From assembly GCA_029547145.1 (NCBI GenBank), contig JAKPPV010000024.1:62001-126000 (forward strand): 64,000 nt of DNA, read 5' to 3'. Position numbers and translations under genes: made by a program. The notes under the pieces are model-generated. The model worked only from the letters and a program-made list of their open reading frames with translations. It was not told where the DNA came from and did no database searches. Positions within the stretch are counted from its first letter, which is position 1. Each line of letters starts with the position of its first letter. The DNA is from Methanobacteriota archaeon (GTDB lineage: Archaea > Halobacteriota > Methanomicrobia > Methanomicrobiales > Methanospirillaceae). Below, piece by piece: positions 37,319 through 45,404 of this stretch.

Positions 37319-38563
37319 TCATCCTATGACGACGAACCATGTCCAGTAGCAGAGACCCTGTACCAGAACGAGCGGCAGGCCGAATCCCACAAAGATCCGG
37401 AGAGGGATCCCCACGCCCCGCCGGGCTGCCGCCTCGAGCACGATCAGGTTCGAGGCAGCCCCGATCGGGGTGAGGTGACCGGCGATCGTCGAGCCGGCAA
37501 CAAGGGCCATCATCGCCTGCGTCCCGTATGGTTCGACGAACGGGAGGGCGATCGCGACCAGGGGGACGTTCGAGACGACCTGGCTGCCGAGCACCGCGAG
37601 GGTGATCAGCGCCAGCGGTGATCCCGTTGCGGCGTCGAGCGACCCCTCGACCAGTCCTGAGGAACGGACGCCGTCGGTGAGGACGAAGAGGCCGACGAAG
37701 AGGAGCAGGGTCCGCCAGTCGATCGCCCGGATCAAACGGAGCGGTTTTGAACCCAGCAGGAGCGGGGCGGCACCCGCGAGGGCGATACCAGAGAACGGCA
37801 GGGGGAGCGACCGCCCGAGGAGCCCGAAGGCCAGTTCCAGCCCGACGAGGAGCGCGACCAGGAGGACGGATGCGACGGCCGGCAGCGACGAGGCGGACCG
37901 CCCGTCCGCCTCCGGCTGGACAGGAGGGAGCATCACACGTGGCAACCGTTCGAGGTGGAAAGAGACGGCCCGAAAGAGGAGGAGAACGAGGAGGAGCGAG
38001 ACCACCGTCGGCGGTCCGAGCCACACGAGGAACGTGACGAACGGGTCCGAGAGGGACCCCGAGGAGGCGACGAGCAGGTTCTGCGGACTGCCGAGAGGGC
38101 TGGGCACCGACCCCGTGGTGACACCCGCCATGAGGAGCAGGAGGGCCGGGACCGGGGAGCGTCCCCGTCGCTCGGCGAAACGGAGAAGGAGAGGCGTCCC
38201 GACCACCGCGACCGCATCGTTCGTCACGAGCGCGGAGAGGAGGGAGATCCCGCAGAGGAGCCCCCCCCAGGTGGCGGTCGAGAGCGGTACCCGGTCGAGG
38301 CGGTCGAGCAGGTCGTCCGCCAGACGGCTCTGTCCGATTCCCGCTCCGATCGCGAAGAGACAGGCAAGGGTGGCAAGGACGTCCCACTGGACTGCATGCA
38401 GCGCCTGGGAAGGCGGGACGATCCCGGTGGCGACGGCCAGGAGGGCGCCGCCCAGCGCGACACCCCATGGAGGCAGGTGGACGCGTCCCAGGCGCCGCAT
38501 ACCGACGAGGACTGCCACCACGAGCAGGAGGGCGAGTGGGAGAATCGATTCCATAATGGTCAA
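37319..38563 (-). CDS. ArsB/NhaD/SLC13-superfamily anion permease
   Basis: A 414-residue polytopic membrane protein of about 11-12 helices belonging to the ion transporter superfamily that includes ArsB, NhaD and CitT. Each half carries a membrane re-entrant motif: LLSALVTNDAVAVVGTPLLL and GSQVVSNVPLVAIALPF, followed by SPLGSPQNLLVASSG and TPIGAASNLIVLEAAAR. These are typical substrate-binding loops. Substrate is not determined; arsenite, sodium or dicarboxylate are options. No arsR or arsA is adjacent. It diverges from the lipoprotein gene at 38590, with only 26 bases between the two ATGs. Confidence 0.85.
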   Translation of the reverse strand: MTIMESILPLALLLVVAVLVGMRRLGRVHLPPWGVALGGALLAVATGIVPPSQALHAVQWDVLATLACLFAIGAGIGQSRLADDLLDRLDRVPLSTATWGGLLCGISLLSALVTNDAVAVVGTPLLLRFAERRGRSPVPALLLLMAGVTTGSVPSPLGSPQNLLVASSGSLSDPFVTFLVWLGPPTVVSLLLVLLLFRAVSFHLERLPRVMLPPVQPEADGRSASSLPAVASVLLVALLVGLELAFGLLGRSLPLPFSGIALAGAAPLLLGSKPLRLIRAIDWRTLLLFVGLFVLTDGVRSSGLVEGSLDAATGSPLALITLAVLGSQVVSNVPLVAIALPFVEPYGTQAMMALVAGSTIAGHLTPIGAASNLIVLEAAARRGVGIPLRIFVGFGLPLVLVQGLCYWTWFVVIG

Positions 38564-38589
38564 ATAGGCAGCGCAGCGATCAGTATCCT

Positions 38590-39072
38590 ATGCACACGCA
38601 GTATTTCGTCGTGGGCCTCCTGGTCGTGCTCGCCATCTGTACGGCCGGTTGTACCCAGACTGCTCCGGCCGGCACCCAGACCCCGACACCACAGGCGACC
38701 CAGGTCGTCACCGCAGGTCCGACACCGTCTGCGGCGCCCTCCGCAACCTCCACCGTCGGCACCACCCAGTCTCCGGCCACACCGGCACTCCAGACCCTGC
38801 CGCCGGGTCAGGACCTCGCGATCCAGGTGAACCGTGACCCGCTCAACCGCGATCTGACGGTGATCTTCAATGGCGGGCGGGGTCAGGGGGCCGTGCGTGC
38901 GATGGAGGTGACCGTGGTCCGTTCCGACGGAACGACCGAGACGCGCCCGCTCGATTCCCGCACCGGTTCGGAGGTCGTCTTCAGGGGAACCCGTGGTGTC
39001 GATACGGTCTCGGTCTCGGCACGGTTGACGAATGGTAACACCTACCGCTTCTTCGAACAGGCGGTCAAGTGA
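38590..39072 (+). CDS. Predicted lipoprotein with Thr/Pro stalk
   Basis: A 160-residue protein. The signal peptide ends in a lipobox-like LAICTAGC, so Cys near residue 21 may be lipid-modified or simply the cleavage site. A Thr/Pro/Ala-rich stalk follows (about 24-75). The C-terminal 80 residues form a beta-rich domain (LNRDLTVIFNGGRGQGAVRA, then MEVTVVRSDGTTE). This layout is common for small surface proteins of Methanomicrobiales. Its stop overlaps the 3' end of the convergent arfC gene by eight bases. Function is unknown. Confidence 0.75.
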   Translation: MHTQYFVVGLLVVLAICTAGCTQTAPAGTQTPTPQATQVVTAGPTPSAAPSATSTVGTTQSPATPALQTLPPGQDLAIQVNRDPLNRDLTVIFNGGRGQGAVRAMEVTVVRSDGTTETRPLDSRTGSEVVFRGTRGVDTVSVSARLTNGNTYRFFEQAVK

Positions 39073-39763
39073 ACCCGGACTCGTCCCCTTTTTTCACTCG
39101 CCAGTGAAGAAGGACTCCCTCCTCGCACGGTTCCATGCCGGCGAGCTGGAGCCGCACGAAGGGCCGGGCCGCCGACCGTCCCGGCCCGTCCGCCAGGGTG
39201 GGGGCATCCGCCCCCCCGATAATCATGTTCCCGATGTAGACATAGAGCTCGTCCACGAGCCCCTCCTCGAAGAGCGCTCCGATCAGGGTGCCGCCCCCCT
39301 CGACCATGATCCGCTCGACACCGATGGCATGGAGTCGTTCGAGGAGAGCTGCGAGATCAACCCGTTCATCGCCCGCGACGATCACCGTGGCATACTCCCC
39401 GAGGGTGGCACGGCGTTCGGGCGGGCATGCCTTCGAGACGGCGACCACCCTCTGCCCGGGTCCCCGGTGGAAGACGGTGGCTTCCGGCGGGCAGCGGCCG
39501 TTCGAGTCGACGACGACGCGAATCGGGTGAGGGGGGCGTCCTGCCGCCTCTCTGGCGGTGATCAGGGCCGGATCCTTGACCGTCAGGGAGGGATCGTCGG
39601 CAAGGACGGTCCCGATTCCGACCATGACCGCGTCCATTCCGGCCTTGAGACGGTCAACCCGCCGAAAGTCCGCCTGGCCCGAGATCCGGACCTGCCTCCG
39701 CTCGAAGGTCGAGAGCTTGCCGTCCGCCGAGACCGCGACGTTGACAACCACGTGGGGGCGCAT
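39065..39763 (-). CDS. arfC: 2,5-diamino-6-ribosylamino-pyrimidinone 5'-phosphate reductase
   Basis: This reductase of the RibD C-terminal (dihydrofolate-reductase-like) family makes the ribitylamino intermediate for riboflavin, and hence F420 in methanogens. The 232-residue protein fits family length. It begins RPHVVVNVAVSADGKLST and has the typical DAVMVGIGTVLADDPSLTV, the strand-helix PIRVVVDSNGR and the nucleotide-binding VERIMVEGGGTLIGALFEEG. No deaminase domain is attached, as expected in archaea. It is monocistronic here. Confidence 0.9.
   Translation of the reverse strand: MRPHVVVNVAVSADGKLSTFERRQVRISGQADFRRVDRLKAGMDAVMVGIGTVLADDPSLTVKDPALITAREAAGRPPHPIRVVVDSNGRCPPEATVFHRGPGQRVVAVSKACPPERRATLGEYATVIVAGDERVDLAALLERLHAIGVERIMVEGGGTLIGALFEEGLVDELYVYIGNMIIGGADAPTLADGPGRSAARPFVRLQLAGMEPCEEGVLLHWRVKKGDESGFT
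39089..39094 (+). terminator. Oligo-T terminator after the lipoprotein gene
   Basis: Six T residues 17 bases after the lipoprotein stop. The tract lies inside the 3' part of the convergent arfC gene, so it acts only on the plus-strand transcript. Confidence 0.4.
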
Positions 39764-39844
39764 GGAGAACGGTTTGGCGGCTGACGATATGGTCCTTGCC
39801 TGCCGGTGGAATACCTATAAACAATGGGCTGATGATGATCGGTC

Positions 39845-40390
39845 ATGTTCGAACTTCTCTTCGAGCCCCGATGGTCACCCTACCTGGCCGGTGCCGGGAT
39901 CGGCCTCCTCGTCTGCCTGACGCTCCTCCTCTCGGATCGACCTCTCGGCGCCTCGACCGCGTTCGCAAAGACCGGCGGAATGCTCGCCCGGGTCATCGCG
40001 CGCGAGCGAATCGAGTCCATGGACTATTACGAGCGCGTCACCCCGACCGTCGACTGGCAGTTCCTGATCCTTCCCGGGGTGATCCTCGGTGGCCTGATCG
40101 CCGCGATCCTCTCGGGTACCTTCGCCCCCGAGTTCGTACCTCCCTTCTGGTCGGCAAGGTTCGGTGAGAACGGGATACTCCGGTTTGTTGCCGCGCTCGC
40201 CGGTGGAATACTCCTCGGTTTCGGGGCCCGGTGGGCGGGGGGGTGCACGAGCGGGCACGGGATCAGTGGCAACCTCCAGCTCTCCCTCGCCTCGATGCTC
40301 GCATCGGCCGGCTTCTTCATCGGGGGGATCCTGGTCGCGCTTGCGCTCTTCGGTATCCCCGTGGGACGGGGGATCTGGGGGCTGATCTGA
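39845..40390 (+). CDS. YeeE/YedE-family membrane protein, first half
   Basis: A 181-residue protein with about four to five membrane helices and the conserved Cys motif ARWAGGCTSGHGISG near residue 138. In bacterial YeeE/TsuA this Cys helps relay thiosulfate across the membrane. The N-terminal half carries a cytoplasmic-type loop (MLARVIARERIESMDYYERV). It is followed nine bases later by a second protein with the other half-motif. Substrate here (thiosulfate or another sulfur species) is inferred from the family. Confidence 0.85.
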   Translation: MFELLFEPRWSPYLAGAGIGLLVCLTLLLSDRPLGASTAFAKTGGMLARVIARERIESMDYYERVTPTVDWQFLILPGVILGGLIAAILSGTFAPEFVPPFWSARFGENGILRFVAALAGGILLGFGARWAGGCTSGHGISGNLQLSLASMLASAGFFIGGILVALALFGIPVGRGIWGLI

Positions 40391-40399
40391 GGTACGGCA

Positions 40400-40963
40400 A
40401 TGACGCTGGATGATATCCGTTCCAACCGGCCGGTCCAGATGGGCCTCGCGCTCCTCTTCGGCATCGTCTTCGGCTTTCTCCTCGTGCGCGGCGGTGCGAC
40501 GCACCACGCGGTGATCTGGGGCCAGCTCCTCCTCTACGACTTCACGGTCGTGAAGATCATGCTCTCCGCCGTTCTCGTGGGCATGGTCGGGTTCCAGATC
40601 CTCCGCTCGCTCGGGCTCGCGAGGGCCCACGTGGCCCCGCCCACGCTGGGAACCCACCTCGTCGGCGGCCTGATCTTCGGTCTCGGCTTCGGCCTGCTCG
40701 GTCTCTGCCCGGGCACGGTCGGCGGCGCGATCGGACGCGGGTCGATCGATGCGCTCATAGGAGGCGGTCTTGGCCTGCTGATCGGGACCTTTCTCTTCGC
40801 CCTGGTGTACCCACGCGTGGAGCGGGGGATCGCGAAGGTCGGTCCGCTCCGCTGGAAGACCCTGCCCGACCTCCTGGGGGGCGTGAACCCCTGGGTGGTC
40901 GTCATCCCGATGGGGGTGCTGATCCTGGCGGTCTTCTGGGTGCTCGAGTCCCTCAGGCTCTGA
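40400..40963 (+). CDS. YeeE/YedE-family membrane protein, second half (DUF6691-like)
   Basis: A 187-residue protein with about five helices and the partner Cys motif GFGLLGLCPGTVGGAIGRGS near residue 110. Bacterial YeeE fuses both halves in about 350 residues; here they are two adjacent genes nine bases apart, so the products probably form a heteromer. The sulfur uptake role would suit an organism that makes homocysteine from sulfide, but that link is inference. Confidence 0.85.
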   Translation: MTLDDIRSNRPVQMGLALLFGIVFGFLLVRGGATHHAVIWGQLLLYDFTVVKIMLSAVLVGMVGFQILRSLGLARAHVAPPTLGTHLVGGLIFGLGFGLLGLCPGTVGGAIGRGSIDALIGGGLGLLIGTFLFALVYPRVERGIAKVGPLRWKTLPDLLGGVNPWVVVIPMGVLILAVFWVLESLRL

Positions 40964-40992
40964 CAGGAGATGGGTTCGCGAAGCGGCGGTAT

Positions 40993-41862
40993 TCACACCA
41001 CCCAGGTATGGCTGTACCCCCGCCGCTCGACCGGCACCCCGTCGATGAGGATCACTCCCTCATCCGCAGTCACCTCCCCGATCACGGTCGCGTCGACGCC
41101 CGCGATCGGCAGGCGGTCGGCCGGGATGCAGAAGAGGAGCTCGTAGTCGCCGCCACCGTAGAGCGCGTATCCGGTCGCGATCGGTTCGGGAACCGCTTCC
41201 GGGCGCGGCAGCACCTCACGCCGGAGCCGGAACCCGCACCGGTTCACCACCGCGAGGTCGTGGAGCGAGAGGGCGAGCCCGTCCGAGAGGTCCATCATCG
41301 CCGTCGCCCCGGCACGTCCGATCGCCCTGCCAGCCGCGACACGGGGACAGGGCTCGAGCAGGGCGAGGCGGTGTTCCTGCCACCCCTCCAGACCGGCCAT
41401 CGCCCTTCCCGGTGTCCCCGTGACGCAGACCAGGTCTCCTGCGCGGGTGCCGGTCCTCCGGACCAGGAACTCCGGAGCGACCTCCCCGAGCGCGGTGGAG
41501 ACCAGGGTCAGCTCGCGATGGTGGTCGATATCGCCGCCGACGAGCCTGCCACCGTGACGCCGGCAGCAGTCGCTCGCCCCGCGCGTGATCGCCTCGAGCC
41601 GTGCGGGATCATCGAGCCCCGCGGCGAGCAGGAGGGCGAGCGGCTCTGCCCCCATCGATGCGATGTCCGAGAGCGACACCGCCGCCGCCATCCACCCCCG
41701 CTGCCAGTCGGTCATCCCTTCGGGGAAGTCGGTCGTCTCATGGAGCATGTCGGTGGTGAGCACGAGGCACCGGTCCCCATGATGGAGCACGGCGCAGTCG
41801 TCCCCGATGTCGTCGTCCCCGATCACCGCACGGACCGAGGCAAGAAGGGCACGGTCATCCAC
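40993..41862 (-). CDS. thiL: Thiamine-monophosphate kinase
   Basis: ThiL phosphorylates thiamine monophosphate to thiamine diphosphate. The 289-residue protein has the PurM-like fold: GDDCAVLHHGDRCLVLTTDM near the N-terminus, DIASMGAEPLALLLAAGL, the LVGGDIDHH metal-binding Asp and MDLSDGLALSLHDLA. The C-terminal TGYALYGGGDYELLFCIP is diagnostic. The start is GTG at 41862, overlapping the DUF460 stop in gtggatga; the longer frame is rejected because it lies wholly inside that gene. thiD lies elsewhere, at 57342. Confidence 0.95.
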   Translation of the reverse strand: MDDRALLASVRAVIGDDDIGDDCAVLHHGDRCLVLTTDMLHETTDFPEGMTDWQRGWMAAAVSLSDIASMGAEPLALLLAAGLDDPARLEAITRGASDCCRRHGGRLVGGDIDHHRELTLVSTALGEVAPEFLVRRTGTRAGDLVCVTGTPGRAMAGLEGWQEHRLALLEPCPRVAAGRAIGRAGATAMMDLSDGLALSLHDLAVVNRCGFRLRREVLPRPEAVPEPIATGYALYGGGDYELLFCIPADRLPIAGVDATVIGEVTADEGVILIDGVPVERRGYSHTWVV

Positions 41863-43813
41863 GGCGTCGCACCTCCTTGCCCCGTTCACTCTGGTACTCG
41901 CGGAGCATGCCCTCCAGCATCGCCTCCTGTACCTCACGTCGGTACGCCTCCTGCCCTGCCATCCAGAGGCGTTCCGCCTCCGCAAGCCTTTCGGCATCGA
42001 CCGTGCCGACAGGACCACTGATCCGGACCCCGACCATGGCGCCCGGCACGAGCGCCAGATCGTATTCACGGCAGAGACGGACGAGCTGGGGATCCACCTG
42101 CTCAAGGCCCGGTGTGTTCAGAACCAGGCCCCGCACCTGCTGTCCGGCGAGTTCCCGGATCGACGTCCGGCCCCATCCATCGGTCTTGGTGACATAGAGC
42201 AGGTCGTTCTCCTGTATCCCGAGGGTATCGGAGAGGCGGCGGACCGCATCCCGCGTGAACGATTCGAGAACCTTGAGGGGAATACCGGTCGGGTCGAGCC
42301 GGGCCTCCTCGAAACGTCGGAGCTGGGCGATCCTTCGTTTCAGGCGCCTGACGTTCTTCTCCTCCCGGCGCAGGCGGCTCCTGAGACTCTCGATCTCGGC
42401 ATCACGGGCCGCTATCTCGGCCGATTCCAGTGCACGTGCCGCCGACCGGGCCCTGAACCGTTGCAACCGCGCTTCGAGCCTGGCAATTTCGCGATCCTTT
42501 TTCGTGCTCTCTTCCTGGAACTCCCGGACCAGGGTGCGAAGCCGCTTGATCTGTCCCTCGAGAAGACGACACCGTTCGTCCCCCTCGTCGACGGTCGTCT
42601 CCTGCGGAGCCGCCGGAGCCGGCACGGGTACCGGAGGGCGGACCCTGAGCCCCTCCAGCACCTGCTCGAGGGAGAGCCCGCGGACGATGCCGGCCCGCAC
42701 CTCGTCGAGATCGACTCCCCCGGGCACGCGCCGGAGGAGCGACTGGAACCGGTGGGCGTAGTGACGGTGTGCCTCGAGGGCTGCGGTCAGGGCGTCCCGT
42801 TCGTGGTCGTTCTTACAGGCGTACGGCCGTGCAGCCTCGAGCTTCTCATCCACGCTGATCTCGGACTTCGGGGTGAACGGGATGGCGGAGAAGGAACGCC
42901 GGACCTTCTCGACTGAGAACGGCATCTCCCGGACATCGGAGGCGATCACGAGCGGTCGTCCGACACGAGTCAGTTCCTCAACCAGGTCCGCCATCGTCAG
43001 CTGCCGGCTCGATCTGAGCGCGAGCAGGTTGCCATCCAGGTCGAGGGCGGCGTACGCGGTGGTCGTTCCCGGGTCGATCCCGACGATCAGGTAGCGGGCA
43101 CGCGCCCTCTGCGGGACGAACCGGATCCGCTCGAGCCTCTTCCCGAAGACCCGGACCTGGACATCGCCACCGTGGTACCCGGAGACCGGCACCTGATCGC
43201 GCGGCACCTGGAGCTCGAAGACGACCCGGCTCGTCCCTCCGAAGGCACGGGTCTCCTGCTTGGTGTACCGGACCCCTGAAGCGACCAGCTCCGCCTCGAT
43301 CTCGCGGGCCTTTCTCAGGACGGCGCCGTGTATCTTCCGGACATAGCGGTTCTGCGACCAGCCCCCTCGCCCAGGCGAGCGGTGCCGGCTGACCGTGATC
43401 GTGGAGGTGTCCTCGAAGGCGATCACCTCCGCTCCGCTCCCGAGCGTGGCAACCCGGGCGATCGTCCGCGCTTCGTCGTAGGGGGAGAGCCGGTTGAACC
43501 GGAGGTTGTACCGTCCCGCCACCTGCGCGAGACTCTCCTGCCGTTCGCCCCCGGTCACCTGGACGAGCCGAGTGCCGGGGGGCATCGACTGAAGGAACCC
43601 GTAGAGTTCGTGCTGATCGACCGCCAGCTCCTGGATGGAGTCCACGGCGAGGATATCGGGTCTTTCCTCAGCGAGGCGGCGCAGGAGCCGGAAACGGGTG
43701 ACCTCCGTCTCCTCCACGATCTCGCCGTCGACCATGACGACGAAGGCGTAGGTGGGCCGACGGGACCGTGACCGGACGGACCCCCCGATCACATCGACCC
43801 CGATCACCTTCAT
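41855..43813 (-). CDS. DUF460 RNase H-like protein with coiled coil
   Basis: A 652-residue archaeal protein of the DUF460 family. The N-terminal half contains RNase H-like strands with acidic residues (MKVIGVDVIGGSVRS, DILAVDSIQEL and later LIVGIDPGTTTAYAALDLDG, then DREAL-type NDHERDALTAALEA). The middle (about 430-540) is a long coiled coil rich in Glu, Arg and Lys, and the C-terminal part is a compact globular domain. It is a predicted nuclease of unknown target. The ATG at 43813 overlaps the rio2 stop. The association with rio2 hints at RNA processing, which is inference. Confidence 0.9.
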   Translation of the reverse strand: MKVIGVDVIGGSVRSRSRRPTYAFVVMVDGEIVEETEVTRFRLLRRLAEERPDILAVDSIQELAVDQHELYGFLQSMPPGTRLVQVTGGERQESLAQVAGRYNLRFNRLSPYDEARTIARVATLGSGAEVIAFEDTSTITVSRHRSPGRGGWSQNRYVRKIHGAVLRKAREIEAELVASGVRYTKQETRAFGGTSRVVFELQVPRDQVPVSGYHGGDVQVRVFGKRLERIRFVPQRARARYLIVGIDPGTTTAYAALDLDGNLLALRSSRQLTMADLVEELTRVGRPLVIASDVREMPFSVEKVRRSFSAIPFTPKSEISVDEKLEAARPYACKNDHERDALTAALEAHRHYAHRFQSLLRRVPGGVDLDEVRAGIVRGLSLEQVLEGLRVRPPVPVPAPAAPQETTVDEGDERCRLLEGQIKRLRTLVREFQEESTKKDREIARLEARLQRFRARSAARALESAEIAARDAEIESLRSRLRREEKNVRRLKRRIAQLRRFEEARLDPTGIPLKVLESFTRDAVRRLSDTLGIQENDLLYVTKTDGWGRTSIRELAGQQVRGLVLNTPGLEQVDPQLVRLCREYDLALVPGAMVGVRISGPVGTVDAERLAEAERLWMAGQEAYRREVQEAMLEGMLREYQSERGKEVRRRG

Positions 43814-44682
43814 CCGACCACGGACTCCACGACCTGTTTCAGGCTCCGGTTCACCCGGTACTTGCGGGAGAAGAAGGTGAGGATGTTGTTGATGTCCCTC
43901 TCCAGGCACGCCCGTGCGTTCGGGTGGTCCGGGCCGACCCACTGTGGCCAGTCGATCAGCACGATCCGGTCTCCGTCGATCATCACGTTGAACTCGGATA
44001 GGTCGTTATGGATCACCCCCTGGCGGTACGCCTCCTGGACCGCGTTCAGGATATCATCGAGGACGACCGGGGGGTGGTCGAGGTCCGCTGCCCGGTTGAG
44101 TGTCGTGCCGCCGATCAGCTCCATCACGATCGCGTGCCGCTCCATCGCGATCGGCTCCGGTACCGGTACCCGGGGGTAGAGCCGTGAGAGGGCCTCGAAC
44201 TCCGCCTCTGCGGAGAGGCGCGAGGCGAAGATCCAGGGGCAGTGCGTCCTCTCCGGGATGTAATCCCTGTTCAGTCGCACGGACTGAAACGAGCGCTGGC
44301 CGACGTGGTGGAACTTGATGGCGACCGGTGCGACCCCCAGCCCCTCGTAGACGAGTGCTTCCTTCCCCTCGCCGATCAGTGACCCGAGCGCCCGGAGTGT
44401 GCCGCGCCGGGTGAGCGCACGCAGGGCAAGCGTGTCGAGCCCGTTGAAGATCAGTGCGTACCCCCTGTACGGAACCGCGTCGAACCGCACGAGGTCGCGC
44501 TCTATCAACCGGCCAAGCCGGTACTCCGCCTCCTTCAAGGAGAGACGGGTCGCCCCTGCAAGATCCTCGACGGGCACCCACTCGAACCGGTGCATCAGAC
44601 GTTCGAGCGCGAGCAGCACCCGGAGATCGTACGGCTGCAAGGATCGGATGACATCGGCCGAAAGGGGCATCTCCTCCATCAT
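43810..44682 (-). CDS. rio2: RIO-type serine/threonine kinase Rio2
   Basis: Rio2 is an atypical kinase/ATPase of small-subunit maturation. The 290-residue protein has the Rio2 winged helix (about 1-90), then the kinase core: LGSLIGEGKEALVYEGLG (P-loop), VAIKFHHVG (Lys), VMELIGGTTL, the catalytic GVIHNDLSEFNVMID and the metal-binding VLIDWPQWV. ATG 44670 may be the true start, since a TATA-like element at 44696-44705 lies about 26 bases upstream; ATG 44682 and 44679 precede it in frame. It overlaps the next gene by four bases. Confidence 0.95.
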   Translation of the reverse strand: MMEEMPLSADVIRSLQPYDLRVLLALERLMHRFEWVPVEDLAGATRLSLKEAEYRLGRLIERDLVRFDAVPYRGYALIFNGLDTLALRALTRRGTLRALGSLIGEGKEALVYEGLGVAPVAIKFHHVGQRSFQSVRLNRDYIPERTHCPWIFASRLSAEAEFEALSRLYPRVPVPEPIAMERHAIVMELIGGTTLNRAADLDHPPVVLDDILNAVQEAYRQGVIHNDLSEFNVMIDGDRIVLIDWPQWVGPDHPNARACLERDINNILTFFSRKYRVNRSLKQVVESVVG

Positions 44683-44695
44683 TATGGAGTTCCCC

Positions 44696-44705
44696 GCATA
44701 AAAGC
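44696..44705. promoter_or_regulatory. Shared divergent TATA element (gcataaaagc)
   Basis: A short A/T string between rio2 and the TtuA-like gene. It is about 26 bases from rio2 ATG 44670. In the other direction it would start transcription near 44730, which favours GTG 44757 over GTG 44709 for the TtuA-like gene. Confidence 0.4.
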
Positions 44706-44708
44706 AGC

Positions 44709-45404
44709 GTGAAGCCGGCAGTCAATCTGATTATCCCGTCGGTCACATACTCTGTCGTGATCGAGCAGGACCCGAAACGCTGCAACCGGTGCCACCGCCA
44801 GGCGGTCCTGTTCCAGGCGTACTCCGGGCGGGCCCTCTGCCGGGAGCACCTCCAAAGGGATGTCGAGCGTCGTGCGCGCCGCGAGGTCCGACGGCAGGGA
44901 GGTCTCCGCCCCGGGGATCGGATCGCCGTGATGCCGGGGGACGGGCCGTCTGCGATCGCCCTGCGCGCGTTTCTCTCGGGTCGTGCCGTGGGGGGTCGTC
45001 TCTCCGTCCTGACGCTGCAGGCACCATCATCCCTCCCTCCCGAGGTCGAGGCCCTCCGCGCCGGTTGCACGGTCTTAGCCGACGCGTCGGTCCTGGAGGA
45101 CACAGCGGCCCGGGTCCTCTCCTCCGTCCTGCGCGGACGGCCCTGCGATCTGCTTGCACCACCGTCCCCGGTCGGGGCCCGGGTGGTCCGCCCCTTCGTC
45201 CGGGTGCCCGCCGCGGAGGTGCGGCTCTATGCCGCGTGGGTCGGTGAGAGACCGCCCGGTGAGTCCGGGGGGCACGCCGACCCGTTCGACCGCTTTGTCT
45301 CGGAGGAGCTGGCACGTCATTCGGAACGGCATCCATCGGCCCCGTTTTCCCTCGCGAGGCTCGGGGAGGTCCTCTCCTGCCTGGCGAAGGAGGAGAACGG
45401 CTGA
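44709..45404 (+). CDS. TtuA/Ncs6-like protein lacking the ATP-binding PP-loop
   Basis: A 231-residue relative of tRNA 2-thiolation enzymes. The N-terminal zinc module is clear (RCNRCHRQAVLFQAYSGRAL, then CREHLQRDVERRARREVRRQ). The next strand GDRIAVM leads, in true enzymes, into SGGKDS; here it reads PGDGPSA, so ATP binding should be lost. The downstream catalytic Cys pair and C-terminal zinc motif are not evident and the protein is about 70 residues short. GTG 44757 is a better start than GTG 44709 judging from the promoter. It overlaps the K+ channel gene by one base. It may be a regulatory or structural paralogue. Confidence 0.75.
   Translation: MKPAVNLIIPSVTYSVVIEQDPKRCNRCHRQAVLFQAYSGRALCREHLQRDVERRARREVRRQGGLRPGDRIAVMPGDGPSAIALRAFLSGRAVGGRLSVLTLQAPSSLPPEVEALRAGCTVLADASVLEDTAARVLSSVLRGRPCDLLAPPSPVGARVVRPFVRVPAAEVRLYAAWVGERPPGESGGHADPFDRFVSEELARHSERHPSAPFSLARLGEVLSCLAKEENG

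Noticed and set aside
40993-42105. Longer start for thiL
   Set aside because: The extra codons lie inside the DUF460 gene on the same strand. GTG 41862 overlaps that gene's stop and gives the family-typical N-terminus.
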